Of a stretch of 58,559 nucleotides of DNA, positions 8,877 to 17,244 are shown piece after piece. The number at the start of each line of letters is the position of its first letter. The first letter of the stretch is position 1. The notes under the pieces were generated by a model that saw only the letters and a program-made list of their open reading frames with translations, did not search any database and was not told the DNA's origin. Position numbers and translations under genes: made by a program. This DNA comes from Oscillospiraceae bacterium (GTDB lineage Bacteria > Bacillota > Clostridia > Oscillospirales > SIG530): assembly GCA_015067075.1 (NCBI GenBank), contig SVND01000005.1, forward strand, positions 1 through 58,559. Direction: 5' to 3'.

Positions 8877-9728
8877 ATGACTGAATTTTTTGAGCTTTCC
8901 TTTGAATGTTGCCCCCAGCATATAAAAACGCAATACGATTTTTGCGAATCTCTCGGCGAAAAATCACTTCTGCTCAGTCGTAAAAGCGACGGAGTAAAAT
9001 TCGTTTGCAAAAAAACTGTCAGACTTTCCGCAAAGCACACGGATATGTTACTTCCCATAAGCTGTAAAGGCGTAGCAAAAATAATTGAATATATTCCTGA
9101 TGAAGGCTGTAGCTATATCATCCGCGAATATTTCGAGGGTATTTCCCTTGACCGCCTTGTTAACGCCCGTATTTTCACTGAAGAAGAGTCTATATACTAT
9201 TCATCAAGTATATGCGATATTTTGTCCGAGCTTCACTCCGCAAGCCACGATATCATCCACGGTAACTTAAAGCCTGAAAACGTCATTATCCGCAATACCG
9301 ACGTTTTCCTTACGGATATAATTTGTGATTGTGAAGGCGAATTTAACGATATAAAGTACGATATTCGCGATCTCGGCATTCTTTTGCGCTTTATGATAAG
9401 CGGCTCAACGGAAATCAATGCGGAAAACAGCTCAGATATTACCACTCTTTCTGCCATTGTAAAAAAATGCGTAGTTATTGATACGGAGTACCGTTTTCGC
9501 TCCGTCGAGCTTGTAAAAACAGCTCTTTTGAACGCACGCCCCACCGTAAGAAACAAAAAAAATATCCTTTTCATAATCGTTGCAATTATTGTTGCCGCCA
9601 TCTGCGCTTCAGCAGTTATGATAGCGCAGTCATACCGCGAGGACCCCAATTACAACATCACGCCTACACCGACCGTTGCTCCTGCCGTCCAGCCGGGAAT
9701 CGGTACGGAAAGCGATATAATTAAATGA
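8877..9728 (+). CDS. Membrane-anchored protein kinase-like protein, probable pseudokinase
   Basis: 283 aa. Residues about 25-220 follow the Ser/Thr protein-kinase fold: a VAIK-like KFVCKK (K45/K46), a hinge-like YIIREYFEGISLDRL, and the catalytic-loop block HGNLKPENV (128-136). The usual HRD/HGD Asp is Asn130, while the metal-binding Asn135 remains. A D at 147 stands where DFG should be, but the motif reads TDII. The conserved helix-F block is YDIRDLGILL. No glycine-rich loop is seen. A membrane helix spans about 228-250, followed by a short outside tail containing TPTPT. Known: many bacterial kinases of this topology sense wall fragments through outside domains; here the tail is too short for a PASTA domain. 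Inference: a nucleotide-binding or scaffold pseudokinase co-transcribed with recG. Confidence 0.75.
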   Translation: MTEFFELSFECCPQHIKTQYDFCESLGEKSLLLSRKSDGVKFVCKKTVRLSAKHTDMLLPISCKGVAKIIEYIPDEGCSYIIREYFEGISLDRLVNARIFTEEESIYYSSSICDILSELHSASHDIIHGNLKPENVIIRNTDVFLTDIICDCEGEFNDIKYDIRDLGILLRFMISGSTEINAENSSDITTLSAIVKKCVVIDTEYRFRSVELVKTALLNARPTVRNKKNILFIIVAIIVAAICASAVMIAQSYREDPNYNITPTPTVAPAVQPGIGTESDIIK

Positions 9729-9730
9729 CG

Positions 9731-9768
9731 AAAAAAGAGTTAACGGAAAATTCCGTTAACTCTTTTTT
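9731..9768. terminator. Bidirectional rho-independent terminator
   Basis: Perfect 18-bp inverted repeat (9731-9748 with 9751-9768) with a 2-nt loop. It is flanked by A and T runs, so it can end transcription of the plus-strand pseudokinase operon and of the minus-strand esterase gene. Confidence 0.9.
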
Positions 9769-9775
9769 ACTTCTC

Positions 9776-11689
9776 TTATTTGCCAAAGGCTGCAGCAGCC
9801 TCTGCTACCCAATCGTGCTCCTTGGGAGCGCCGATAAGGTTTATAAGCTCTTTTACCATGTTTTCGCCGTATACTGCATGACCTGCGTATGTAGCATGGA
9901 GAGCCAAAGTGGGATTGGAGAAGAACGCTTCCTCGTGAGGTACAAGGTTGTAGCCGTCGATGACTGTTATGTCATCGTACTCGCCGTAAACCTCTTTGAT
10001 TATGTCGGATACCTCCAAAAGCGTGCACTTGGGGCCGTTTTCGTCATTTCTCCAAATAGGTGTAATACCGTAAATCTTTGTTTCAGGGAATATTGTATGG
10101 ATGCTGTCTATCATAGCCTTCATCGACGATGTAATAGGACCGCGCTTTGCTTCTGCAGTTTCATGACCGCTTGCAAAGTTATTCGTGCCGTTGGCAACGA
10201 GAACGTAGTCGGGCTTGATGTCGCCGTAATCGCCTTCTACGTTATAGCCTGCGAAGGACCAGCCTGCAACAGCCTGGTTGAGCATACGGAAATTGTACTT
10301 TTCAGCAACTACTGCCGCCCAAATGTCAGCAGGACGATAGCATTCAGCGCCTTCCGTTATGGAGTCGCCGAGAACGACGATCGTTCCGTCCTTCGGAACA
10401 GGTGCCGTTACAGCACCCTCGTCAATCTTGATCTTCTTTACAGCGATGGACATATTTGCGGCAAACTGAAGAGTAATGCGGTTATATTCAGCGGCATCGC
10501 TGGGAAGCTTGTATGCGATAGTGTAATCGTGACCGACTCTTGATGCCAAGGTCTGTATCTCTGTTTCACGAACGCCGTTAAGGAATACGTCAACTGTAAG
10601 CGGATAGTTTACGCCGTAGCTGCTTTCAATGTTCTTGAATGTGACAGCGATATATTTTGTATTGCTGAACATATCAATAGAAAGACCTGAGTTGAAGTTT
10701 GTTGTGCTGGAGTTGCCGTAGCTTATACGTGCGGCATTGCTGATACGCTCAAATTCAACGCCGTCGATGCTGTTATGGCTGTAAAGGTAATTTGTGAAAA
10801 GTCCTTCGTCAACAAAACGCTTTACGGATGCGTCAGCTTCATATACGGGAAGCTTTGCACTGAAATAAGAAATGTCATCGAAAAGTACAGTTACGCCGTC
10901 GCGTACAGCAAAAACAAAGTCGTTTGTAACCGTGCGGGCGTTACCGTAAGAAACGTGGCCTGCACCGTCATTTACTTCAATATAGCAACGGTCCTTTGTG
11001 AAGTAAAGAGTGATATCGTATGTACCGAGCATGCCGTAAACGCAGTCGTTTGCGCCCTTGAGTACAAAGTCTGTAACAGCGTTTGTATCAGTTGTCTTAC
11101 CTGCAAGGAAGCCTGTTTTTGCAGTCTTCTGGATCATTCTGAACTTTGCGGAATAAGGATTGCCTGCGTCAATACGTCCCGCTTCGCCTGCTCTAACGTG
11201 CAAAAGCTCGTTATTCGTAAGGAAATCGTTGTCTGCCTGAAGGCTTTCGGGAAGCTCAGTTATCTTTACCTTAAACTTAAGAGCCGCAACCTCGTCGTCA
11301 AGAGTTATCTGCGGATTTATTCTGATCTTTCCGCCGTTCATCTGAAGCGCCTTTGCGCCGTTCATAAGATCGCTGTCAACGACCTGACCGTCGCCGCTGA
11401 TCCATTCGGGAATATTGCCGTCCTCGAAATCAGCTGTGAAAACGTCGGAAGTAGCTGTTACTTCAAGCTTCTGAGGAACTATTTCTGTCGTATCGTCTGT
11501 GAGCAAAAGCATGGACGGAGTCGGCTTTTTCGTCGGTGTAGGAGCTTCTGTGGGAGTAGATGCTTCCGTCGGAACAGGTGTTTCAGTTGTGTTGTCGTTT
11601 CCTTCCGGTGCCTTATCGCATCCGCTTACAGCGGCGATAGTTAAAAAGCACATTGAGGCAACGAGCATGCGAAGTAAGAATTTTCTCAT
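9776..11689 (-). CDS. Secreted SGNH/GDSL hydrolase lipoprotein, CE2-like
   Basis: 637-aa predicted lipoprotein: hydrophobic signal, then lipobox AVSGC with Cys24. Next comes a Thr/Pro/Glu linker (about 34-58). A first beta-sandwich-like region (about 65-270, LamG/jelly-roll pattern) and a second jelly-roll (about 290-430) lead to a C-terminal SGNH domain. SGNH blocks visible: VVLGDSITEG (Ser nucleophile near residue 442), VLVANGTNNF (block III Asn near 501) and a final His in LHATYAGH. Family knowledge: two-domain proteins of this kind are carbohydrate acetyl esterases (CE2-like) that deacetylate plant or wall polysaccharides. The expected block V Asp is not obvious beside the His. The gene is monocistronic with its own promoter (11725-11753) and terminator (9731-9768). 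Confidence 0.82.
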   Translation of the reverse strand: MRKFLLRMLVASMCFLTIAAVSGCDKAPEGNDNTTETPVPTEASTPTEAPTPTKKPTPSMLLLTDDTTEIVPQKLEVTATSDVFTADFEDGNIPEWISGDGQVVDSDLMNGAKALQMNGGKIRINPQITLDDEVAALKFKVKITELPESLQADNDFLTNNELLHVRAGEAGRIDAGNPYSAKFRMIQKTAKTGFLAGKTTDTNAVTDFVLKGANDCVYGMLGTYDITLYFTKDRCYIEVNDGAGHVSYGNARTVTNDFVFAVRDGVTVLFDDISYFSAKLPVYEADASVKRFVDEGLFTNYLYSHNSIDGVEFERISNAARISYGNSSTTNFNSGLSIDMFSNTKYIAVTFKNIESSYGVNYPLTVDVFLNGVRETEIQTLASRVGHDYTIAYKLPSDAAEYNRITLQFAANMSIAVKKIKIDEGAVTAPVPKDGTIVVLGDSITEGAECYRPADIWAAVVAEKYNFRMLNQAVAGWSFAGYNVEGDYGDIKPDYVLVANGTNNFASGHETAEAKRGPITSSMKAMIDSIHTIFPETKIYGITPIWRNDENGPKCTLLEVSDIIKEVYGEYDDITVIDGYNLVPHEEAFFSNPTLALHATYAGHAVYGENMVKELINLIGAPKEHDWVAEAAAAFGK

Positions 11690-11724
11690 TGTTTTTTTGG
11701 TCCTCTCTTTTAAAATTTGCTATT

Positions 11725-11753
11725 ATTTTACCATAAAAATCAAAAAAGGTAAA
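11725..11753 (-). promoter_or_regulatory. Candidate promoter for the SGNH lipoprotein gene
   Basis: Minus-strand TTTACC (11753-11748) and TAAAAT (11730-11725), 17-nt spacer. GAGAGGACC follows as the ribosome site. Confidence 0.55.
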
Positions 11754-11792
11754 GTCCTTTTTATTAAATAAGCAAAAAAATATATATAGCAC

Positions 11793-12464
11793 TTAAAAAA
11801 GTACAAGTCCGCCCACATCGGTAAGCGTGCCGTCAAATAATGTAATAATATTAAATCCTTTGGAAATAATAAAGCGTGTTATTTCCTTTCCGTCTGCGTG
11901 AGTCTTCGGATCTCCGAAAAACAAAATGCTTTTTTCATCGATCATCCCTGCCGTGCCTCCGATAAATCCGTAATCATATCCGTCCAGCAGAATATGTCCG
12001 CTCCGTATTTTCAGAACGTCAAATCCCGCTTTTCTGCCCTTTTCTGCTATCACATCGTCAGCCGTTATAAACGCATTTTCGCCCACCGCCAGCATGGAGC
12101 ATTTTGTGTATCCTTGGTTTACATGAATAAGCTCAATTCCCTTTTCATTGCAAAAATCGATTATGCTTTCGTCGGCAGTTTTAGTGTTGCAAAAAAGCTT
12201 TCCTCCGATATATGCGCAATTATACGATACACTTTCAGGATATTTAGGCGCAATGTCACTTTTGCCGCAGACAAGCTTTTCCTTGCATATGTATCGGCTG
12301 TAATACTCATAATAAGACGGCGCAGTAAAATACATCTCGCCTATTTTACAAAGCTGTATATCGGGATGCTCCGACGGCGGATATTCCTTAAAAGGAGTTT
12401 TCACCGTGTAAATGGCATCAGCAATATTCACTTTGTCCTTTATACAGCGGTTGAGCAGTAGCAT
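11793..12464 (-). CDS. DUF6873-like protein (GME-fold type)
   Basis: 223-aa soluble protein with no signal peptide. The block pattern HVNQGYTKCSMLAVGENA, then GHILLDGYDYGFIGGTAG, then LFFGDPKTH and a final LTDVGGLVLF agrees with my memory of the Clostridia family called DUF6873, described as having a guanidino-modifying-enzyme-like fold. In true GME enzymes a Cys, a His and acidic residues are catalytic. A Cys (in YTKCS) and a His (in SGHILL) are present here, but activity is not established. About 170 nt separate it from radA upstream. No substrate can be named. Confidence 0.6.
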   Translation of the reverse strand: MLLLNRCIKDKVNIADAIYTVKTPFKEYPPSEHPDIQLCKIGEMYFTAPSYYEYYSRYICKEKLVCGKSDIAPKYPESVSYNCAYIGGKLFCNTKTADESIIDFCNEKGIELIHVNQGYTKCSMLAVGENAFITADDVIAEKGRKAGFDVLKIRSGHILLDGYDYGFIGGTAGMIDEKSILFFGDPKTHADGKEITRFIISKGFNIITLFDGTLTDVGGLVLF

Positions 12465-12632
12465 GGCTTTTCCTCATTTCATAATAAAAAGGATGATATA
12501 ATTTGAATCTGATAAATTGCAACAATAATTGCATACATCAAAAAGACGGCTTTTGCTTTTTGGAATTGCCGCAAAAAACCGTCATAAATTCCGCCGTCGT
12601 GCATCACGATTGCGTATATTTTACCGAAAAGC

Positions 12633-13988
12633 TCAAAGAAGAAGCGCCAAAGCCTCGCGAATATTTCTGACACGCAATATTTCCGCGCCCTCATGCTTTT
12701 GAGAAAGCTTGTTGTTTTGCGGAATAAGAATAGTTTTAAAGCCAAGTCTTATGGCTTCGCTTACGCGTACGTCTATATTCGACACAGCACGTACCTCGCC
12801 TGCAAGTCCAACCTCACCCATAGCAATAACCGTATCGGAGATGACCTTGTCCTTCGCGCTTGAAGCTATCGCAAGCAGTATGGGAAGGTCAGAGGCAGGG
12901 TCCTCCGAGCGCAAGCCTCCGATTATATTTACATATACGTCCTGCGTCAAAAGCTTTACGCCTGCCCTTTTTTCAAGGACAGCTATGAGCATGGACACCT
13001 TGTTATGGTCAATGCCGATTGCTGTTCTTTTCGGCATGGCATAATTCGACGTTGCCGCAAGCGCCTGTGCCTCCGTCATAATCGGGCGTGTACCCTCCAT
13101 AAGGCAAACGGTACAGATGCCCGGCGCATCGTCAGGTCTGCCATCCAAAAGCATTTGTGACGGATTTTCCACCTGACAAAGACCTGCGGACTGCATTTCA
13201 AAAACACCGATTTCATTTGTAGAGCCGAATCTGTTTTTTTCAGCCCGTAAGATCCTGTACGACGACTGTCTGTCGCCTTCAAAATAAAGCACTGCATCAA
13301 CAATATGCTCAAGCACCTTTGGGCCTGCAAGCGCACCTTCTTTGTTTACATGACCGATAAGAAGCACTGCCGTTTCCGTAGATTTCGCCGTTTTCATAAG
13401 CTCCATAGTGCATTCGCGTACTTGTGTCACGCTTCCAGGCGCAGAAGATACTTCTTCATGGGACATCGTCTGTATAGAGTCGATAATGACAATCTGCGGT
13501 TTATTTTTCGCAATAACGGACGTTATCGCCGATATATTGTTATGGGAAAGTAGATACAGCTTTTCGTTATTCACGCCCAATCTGTCGGCGCGAAGCTTTA
13601 TTTGTCTGAGCGATTCCTCACCAGATACATAAAGTATATCAAGATTTTTGTCAAGGGAGCTGCATATTTGCAAAAGAAGCGTAGATTTACCTATACCCGG
13701 CTCACCGCCCAAAAGTATAAGCGAGCCTTTCACGATACCGCCGCCTAAAACACGGTCAAGCTCGCTTATATTCGTAGCATAGCGATGCTCATCCTCTGTA
13801 CTGCAATCGCTGAGCAAGGTCAGCGTACCGTCTGCAACAGCTGCCGCGGCCTTTGATACAGCCGCAAGCTCAACCTCGCCAACCTCCTCAAAGGTATTCC
13901 AATTGCCGCAATCAGGACATCTGCCCTGCCACTTTGCCGATTCATTTCCGCATTCGCGGCATATAAAAACCTTTTTTGCCTTTGCCAT
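12633..13988 (-). CDS. radA: DNA repair protein RadA (Sms)
   Basis: RecA-like ATPase that drives branch migration during recombination and DNA uptake. 451 aa, normal length. N-terminal C4 zinc finger with C10, C13, C24 and C27. Walker A GGEPGIGKST holds K101. The RadA-specific KNRFG motif is at 251-255. The C-terminal Lon-protease-like domain runs from about 290 to the end. It lies 2 nt after cwlD in the same orientation, the last gene of a long minus-strand run that starts near 18411. Confidence 0.97.
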   Translation of the reverse strand: MAKAKKVFICRECGNESAKWQGRCPDCGNWNTFEEVGEVELAAVSKAAAAVADGTLTLLSDCSTEDEHRYATNISELDRVLGGGIVKGSLILLGGEPGIGKSTLLLQICSSLDKNLDILYVSGEESLRQIKLRADRLGVNNEKLYLLSHNNISAITSVIAKNKPQIVIIDSIQTMSHEEVSSAPGSVTQVRECTMELMKTAKSTETAVLLIGHVNKEGALAGPKVLEHIVDAVLYFEGDRQSSYRILRAEKNRFGSTNEIGVFEMQSAGLCQVENPSQMLLDGRPDDAPGICTVCLMEGTRPIMTEAQALAATSNYAMPKRTAIGIDHNKVSMLIAVLEKRAGVKLLTQDVYVNIIGGLRSEDPASDLPILLAIASSAKDKVISDTVIAMGEVGLAGEVRAVSNIDVRVSEAIRLGFKTILIPQNNKLSQKHEGAEILRVRNIREALALLL

Positions 13989-13990
13989 AT

Positions 13991-14704
13991 TTAAGCATCC
14001 TTTTCATTAAAATAGTTTATTATTCCGTAAAACACGGCAAACGCCGTTTTTTTCTGATATTTTTCATCACATAAAAGCTTAAGCTCTTCGGAATTTGACA
14101 TAAAACCGCACTCTACGATGACAGCAGGTGCATTCGTGTTTTTAAGTATGTAAGAGCTGCCTGCCGACGGCTTTATCGCCCGATTATTATCAGGGGCAAC
14201 GTTTATTTTCATCGAAGTCTGTATCTTCTCTGCCAAAATTGCCGACTCTCCGTTATTCTCCGAATAAAAAACCTGCGCACCCCAATACTTTTTATCTGGG
14301 AATTTATTCATATGGATACTGACGAAAACAGCGGAAGGCGTTTTTTGAATAACTGCAAGCCTGTTTCGTATGTCGCTGTTTTTACGCGCTCTTACGGTAT
14401 TCCCTTCGGTTTCGAGGGAAACATCCTCGCTTCTCGTCATTATAACGTTATATCCTGCCGCTTTCATCAGAGTTTCAAGCTTTTTTGCAACGGCAAGGTT
14501 AATATCCTTCTCCAAAACTCCGTCGCTTTCCGCACCGCCGTCCATACCGCCGTGACCTGCATCAATAATAACGGTATACGTCTGTTTTATCTGCTGCTCC
14601 GTCAGGGATGCGTCAACAGCATTTTCGCCGTGAAACGCCGCTACACAGGCGCACACAGCAAATACACCCATGAAAACAGCGGCAATTTTTACAATTTGCC
14701 TCAA
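13991..14704 (-). CDS. cwlD: N-acetylmuramoyl-L-alanine amidase, CwlD type
   Basis: Amidase_3 zinc enzyme that in spore-formers removes peptides from cortex muramic acid so that muramic-delta-lactam can form, a requirement for germination. Signal/anchor helix near the N-terminus. Zinc-site and catalytic blocks: IIDAGHGGMDGG (His), LEKDINL (Glu), VSIHMNK (His) and VIVECGFMSN (catalytic Glu). I place the start at TTG 14704-14702, because a GGGGGG Shine-Dalgarno (14717-14712) lies 7 nt upstream. This gives 237 aa, about the length of Bacillus CwlD. A hairpin overlaps that ribosome site (see findings). Confidence 0.87.
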   Translation of the reverse strand: MRQIVKIAAVFMGVFAVCACVAAFHGENAVDASLTEQQIKQTYTVIIDAGHGGMDGGAESDGVLEKDINLAVAKKLETLMKAAGYNVIMTRSEDVSLETEGNTVRARKNSDIRNRLAVIQKTPSAVFVSIHMNKFPDKKYWGAQVFYSENNGESAILAEKIQTSMKINVAPDNNRAIKPSAGSSYILKNTNAPAVIVECGFMSNSEELKLLCDEKYQKKTAFAVFYGIINYFNEKDA

Positions 14705-14758
14705 ATGAAATCCCCCCAAGCTTTTTCCGTGTTAAAATATATGCTCGGGGAGATGATA

Positions 14759-15301
14759 CTATTCAAAATCGCTTATTTTTGCATTCTTTTGTCTTTGCAA
14801 AATGATCTTCGTAAGGAAAGGTACGTTTCTTACGCCAAGGTAATACGCAACGGCGCAAACTATGGGAAGCGGAAGCAAAAGCAAGCCCGTATATATTACA
14901 GAGCCCGCAATATCCGGATTGGTAAACACGAGGTACTGGGCGCTGTAAAAACGCATAATAAGGCACATAATATGGTTATCCTGCATGAAAAGATACAGTA
15001 CGTACAAAACCGTAGGAATGATAGATGCACAAAGTCCTCCGTAAAGCCCCTTTAAAGGCATGGGTCTTACAAGGTTTATTTCAGCTCTCATTACATCCGA
15101 TCTGCCCTCCGAATAAGATTCGATAAAGGGCATAACAAGGTACATAAAGACAAGATATACGGTCATGATCACCTGAGCGTATATATTAGGGCCTGCCAAA
15201 GCCATCAAAACAGCGGCAACCACAAGGACAAGCACTGATATACCCAGCTCAAAAAGGAACATTTTAAGTAAAAATTTACGCAAAAATTGTTTCGTTTCCA
15301 T
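14759..15301 (-). CDS. Integral membrane protein of unknown function
   Basis: 180 aa from ATG 15301, preceded by AAAGGTG; the longer GTG reading has no room for a ribosome site. Four to five hydrophobic segments (about 15-35, 40-58, 85-105 and 135-160) and a basic C-terminus. I do not recognise the family. It sits between lysA (14-22 nt upstream) and cwlD, so it is in the lysA-cwlD transcription unit. A wall- or spore-related role would be guesswork from position only. Confidence 0.65.
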   Translation of the reverse strand: METKQFLRKFLLKMFLFELGISVLVLVVAAVLMALAGPNIYAQVIMTVYLVFMYLVMPFIESYSEGRSDVMRAEINLVRPMPLKGLYGGLCASIIPTVLYVLYLFMQDNHIMCLIMRFYSAQYLVFTNPDIAGSVIYTGLLLLPLPIVCAVAYYLGVRNVPFLTKIILQRQKNAKISDFE

Positions 15302-15323
15302 AACAAACACCTTTCATTCAGCT

Positions 15324-16628
15324 TTACAGCAGGTCGTTTTTCGTAATATCCTCAAGGCTTTCTCTCTTTATGAACAGGCGCGCCTGACCGTCCTTGATCA
15401 TTACCGTTGCGGCTCGTGCAAGTCTGTTATAATTCGACGCCATGGAGTAGTTATATGCACCTGTGGACAGCACGGCAATAATATCACCGTACTTGGGATA
15501 AGGAATCGTAACGTTTTCCTGAATAATATCGCCGCTTTCACAGCATCTCCCCGCAATAGTTCCCGTAAAATCAGCGTTATCATTCATTCTCGATGCGTTG
15601 AGCACAGTGTACGGCGCGCCGTAAAGCGCAAAACGCGGATTATCAGCCATGCCGCCGTCAACAGCCGCATAGCTTTTTACACCTTCGATATGCTTTACCG
15701 TGCCCGCCGTATAAAGCGTCGTGCAAGCCGCGCCGACGATAGATCTGCCTGGCTCTATCATAAGAAATGGCTGTCTTAATCCGTAGTCAACGCAAAGCTC
15801 CTTTATCGTCAAGGCTATCGCCTTAAGATGTACGGCATAGCTGAGCGGATCGTCGCTTTCAAGATAACGTATGCCAAAGCCGCCGCCGATATCAAGCTCC
15901 TCAAGCTCTCTTCCATACATCGTCTTGATGTCACGCAAAAGCTTCATCATAAGGCGCGCCGCTTCCAAAAACGGCTCAATATCAAAAATCTGCGAGCCGA
16001 TATGGCAATGAACGCCTGCAAATTTTACGTTTTCAAGTCTTATGACCTCACCTGCCGCTTTAAGTGCCGTGCCGTCCTCAAGGGTAAATCCAAACTTCGA
16101 ATCCGTGCATCCCGTTTTGATGAAATCATGGGTATGGGCGTCAACACCCGGTGTAATGCGCATAAGCACACGCGGTGTATAGCCGCATCCCTTTGCCATA
16201 TCGTTTATAATGGAAAGCTCCTCAACGCTGTCACAAACAAATCTTCCGACCTTGCTTTCAAGGGCGTATGCAATATCAGCCTTTGTTTTAAAATTGCCGT
16301 GCATAACGATGCGCGACGGATCAAATCCGCCCTTAAGCGCTGTGTAAAGCTCACCGCTTGATACAACATCGATGCCAAGCATCTCCTCGGAAACGATCTT
16401 GCACATACCGACGCTGGAAAACGCCTTCGATGCGTAGCAACACATACCCTTTCCGTCATAATAGCTGTCTATTGCGTTCTTCGCCTTGCGGCAATTGTCG
16501 CGTATCATATTTTCATCCATTACGTAAAGGGGTGTTCCGTATTCCTTTGCAAGCTCCGTAGTATCAACGCCTGCAAAGGTCAGATGTCCCTTTTCATTTA
16601 TACCCGTATTTTCGTAGAGCATTCCCAT
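15324..16628 (-). CDS. lysA: Diaminopimelate decarboxylase
   Basis: PLP enzyme for the last step of lysine synthesis, meso-DAP to L-lysine. From ATG 16628 the protein has 434 aa. That start is chosen because it lies 1 nt after the engB stop with AGGAAAGGAAA upstream; a longer reading into engB is less likely. Fold-III features: CCYASKAFS with PLP-binding K68, HCHIGSQI, the glycine-rich DIGGGFGI, EPGRSIVG, and CCESGD at the C-terminal active site. Presence of DAP decarboxylase agrees with DAP-type peptidoglycan. Confidence 0.96.
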   Translation of the reverse strand: MGMLYENTGINEKGHLTFAGVDTTELAKEYGTPLYVMDENMIRDNCRKAKNAIDSYYDGKGMCCYASKAFSSVGMCKIVSEEMLGIDVVSSGELYTALKGGFDPSRIVMHGNFKTKADIAYALESKVGRFVCDSVEELSIINDMAKGCGYTPRVLMRITPGVDAHTHDFIKTGCTDSKFGFTLEDGTALKAAGEVIRLENVKFAGVHCHIGSQIFDIEPFLEAARLMMKLLRDIKTMYGRELEELDIGGGFGIRYLESDDPLSYAVHLKAIALTIKELCVDYGLRQPFLMIEPGRSIVGAACTTLYTAGTVKHIEGVKSYAAVDGGMADNPRFALYGAPYTVLNASRMNDNADFTGTIAGRCCESGDIIQENVTIPYPKYGDIIAVLSTGAYNYSMASNYNRLARAATVMIKDGQARLFIKRESLEDITKNDLL

Positions 16629-16629
16629 T

Positions 16630-17244
16630 TTAATCAGTTTCCTTTCCTGTCGGCTCATCATCCTGCGCCGTAAACTCCTCTATCAAATTCCATATATTAT
16701 CCCGTCCCGTTCCGTCAAGCGATGAAAAGGGTATTACCTTTACATCGGGGACCTGCTTTGCAATATCCATAACAGCCTGCGCTATCTTCGGTTTGGACAG
16801 TTTATCACTTTTTACCGCGGCGACGATAACGGGAATATTGTTGTATGTGAGCCATTCGATCATCGCCCTGTCGCTTTCCGTTGCACCAATGCGTATATCA
16901 ACAAGCTGTATAACGAGAGCAAGCTGTTCTCTCGCTTCGTAATATTTTTCGATAACGCTTCCCCAATCGGAGCGCGTCGTTTTGTCGCGCTTTGCGTATC
17001 CGTAACCAGGAAGGTCAACGAGCATCAGTTTTTTATCAATGCAGTAAAAATTAGCCGTTGCCGTTTTTCCCGGCACAGAGCTCGTTCTGGCAAAGCCGTT
17101 TCTGTTGATAAGCTTATTTATCATTGAAGATTTTCCCGCGTTGGATCGTCCCGAAAAAGCTATTTCGGGAATATCTGTATTGGGAAAATCTGAGGTTTTC
17201 GCCGCCGATATCAAAAGCTTTACGTTGTTAAGATTAAGTTTCAT
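16630..17244 (-). CDS. engB: Ribosome biogenesis GTP-binding protein EngB (YsxC/YihA)
   Basis: Small essential GTPase for large-subunit assembly, 204 aa. G1 is GRSNAGKSS (K38), G3 is DLPGYGYAK and G5-like SSLDG is present. The G4 motif reads VKSDK, where TKxDK is usual. The start immediately follows the stop of the lipoprotein gene upstream, and lysA starts 1 nt after its stop, giving a tightly packed operon. Confidence 0.95.
   Translation of the reverse strand: MKLNLNNVKLLISAAKTSDFPNTDIPEIAFSGRSNAGKSSMINKLINRNGFARTSSVPGKTATANFYCIDKKLMLVDLPGYGYAKRDKTTRSDWGSVIEKYYEAREQLALVIQLVDIRIGATESDRAMIEWLTYNNIPVIVAAVKSDKLSKPKIAQAVMDIAKQVPDVKVIPFSSLDGTGRDNIWNLIEEFTAQDDEPTGKETD

Noticed and set aside
9725-11644. 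Two long plus-strand ORFs opposite the SGNH lipoprotein
   Set aside because: Antisense shadows: no promoter or ribosome site, and Cys/Val/Arg-rich composition.
12479-12745. 88-codon minus-strand ORF overlapping the end of radA
   Set aside because: Overlaps radA in another frame for over 100 bp, and no ribosome site was found. The hydrophobic C-terminus falls in AT-rich intergenic DNA.
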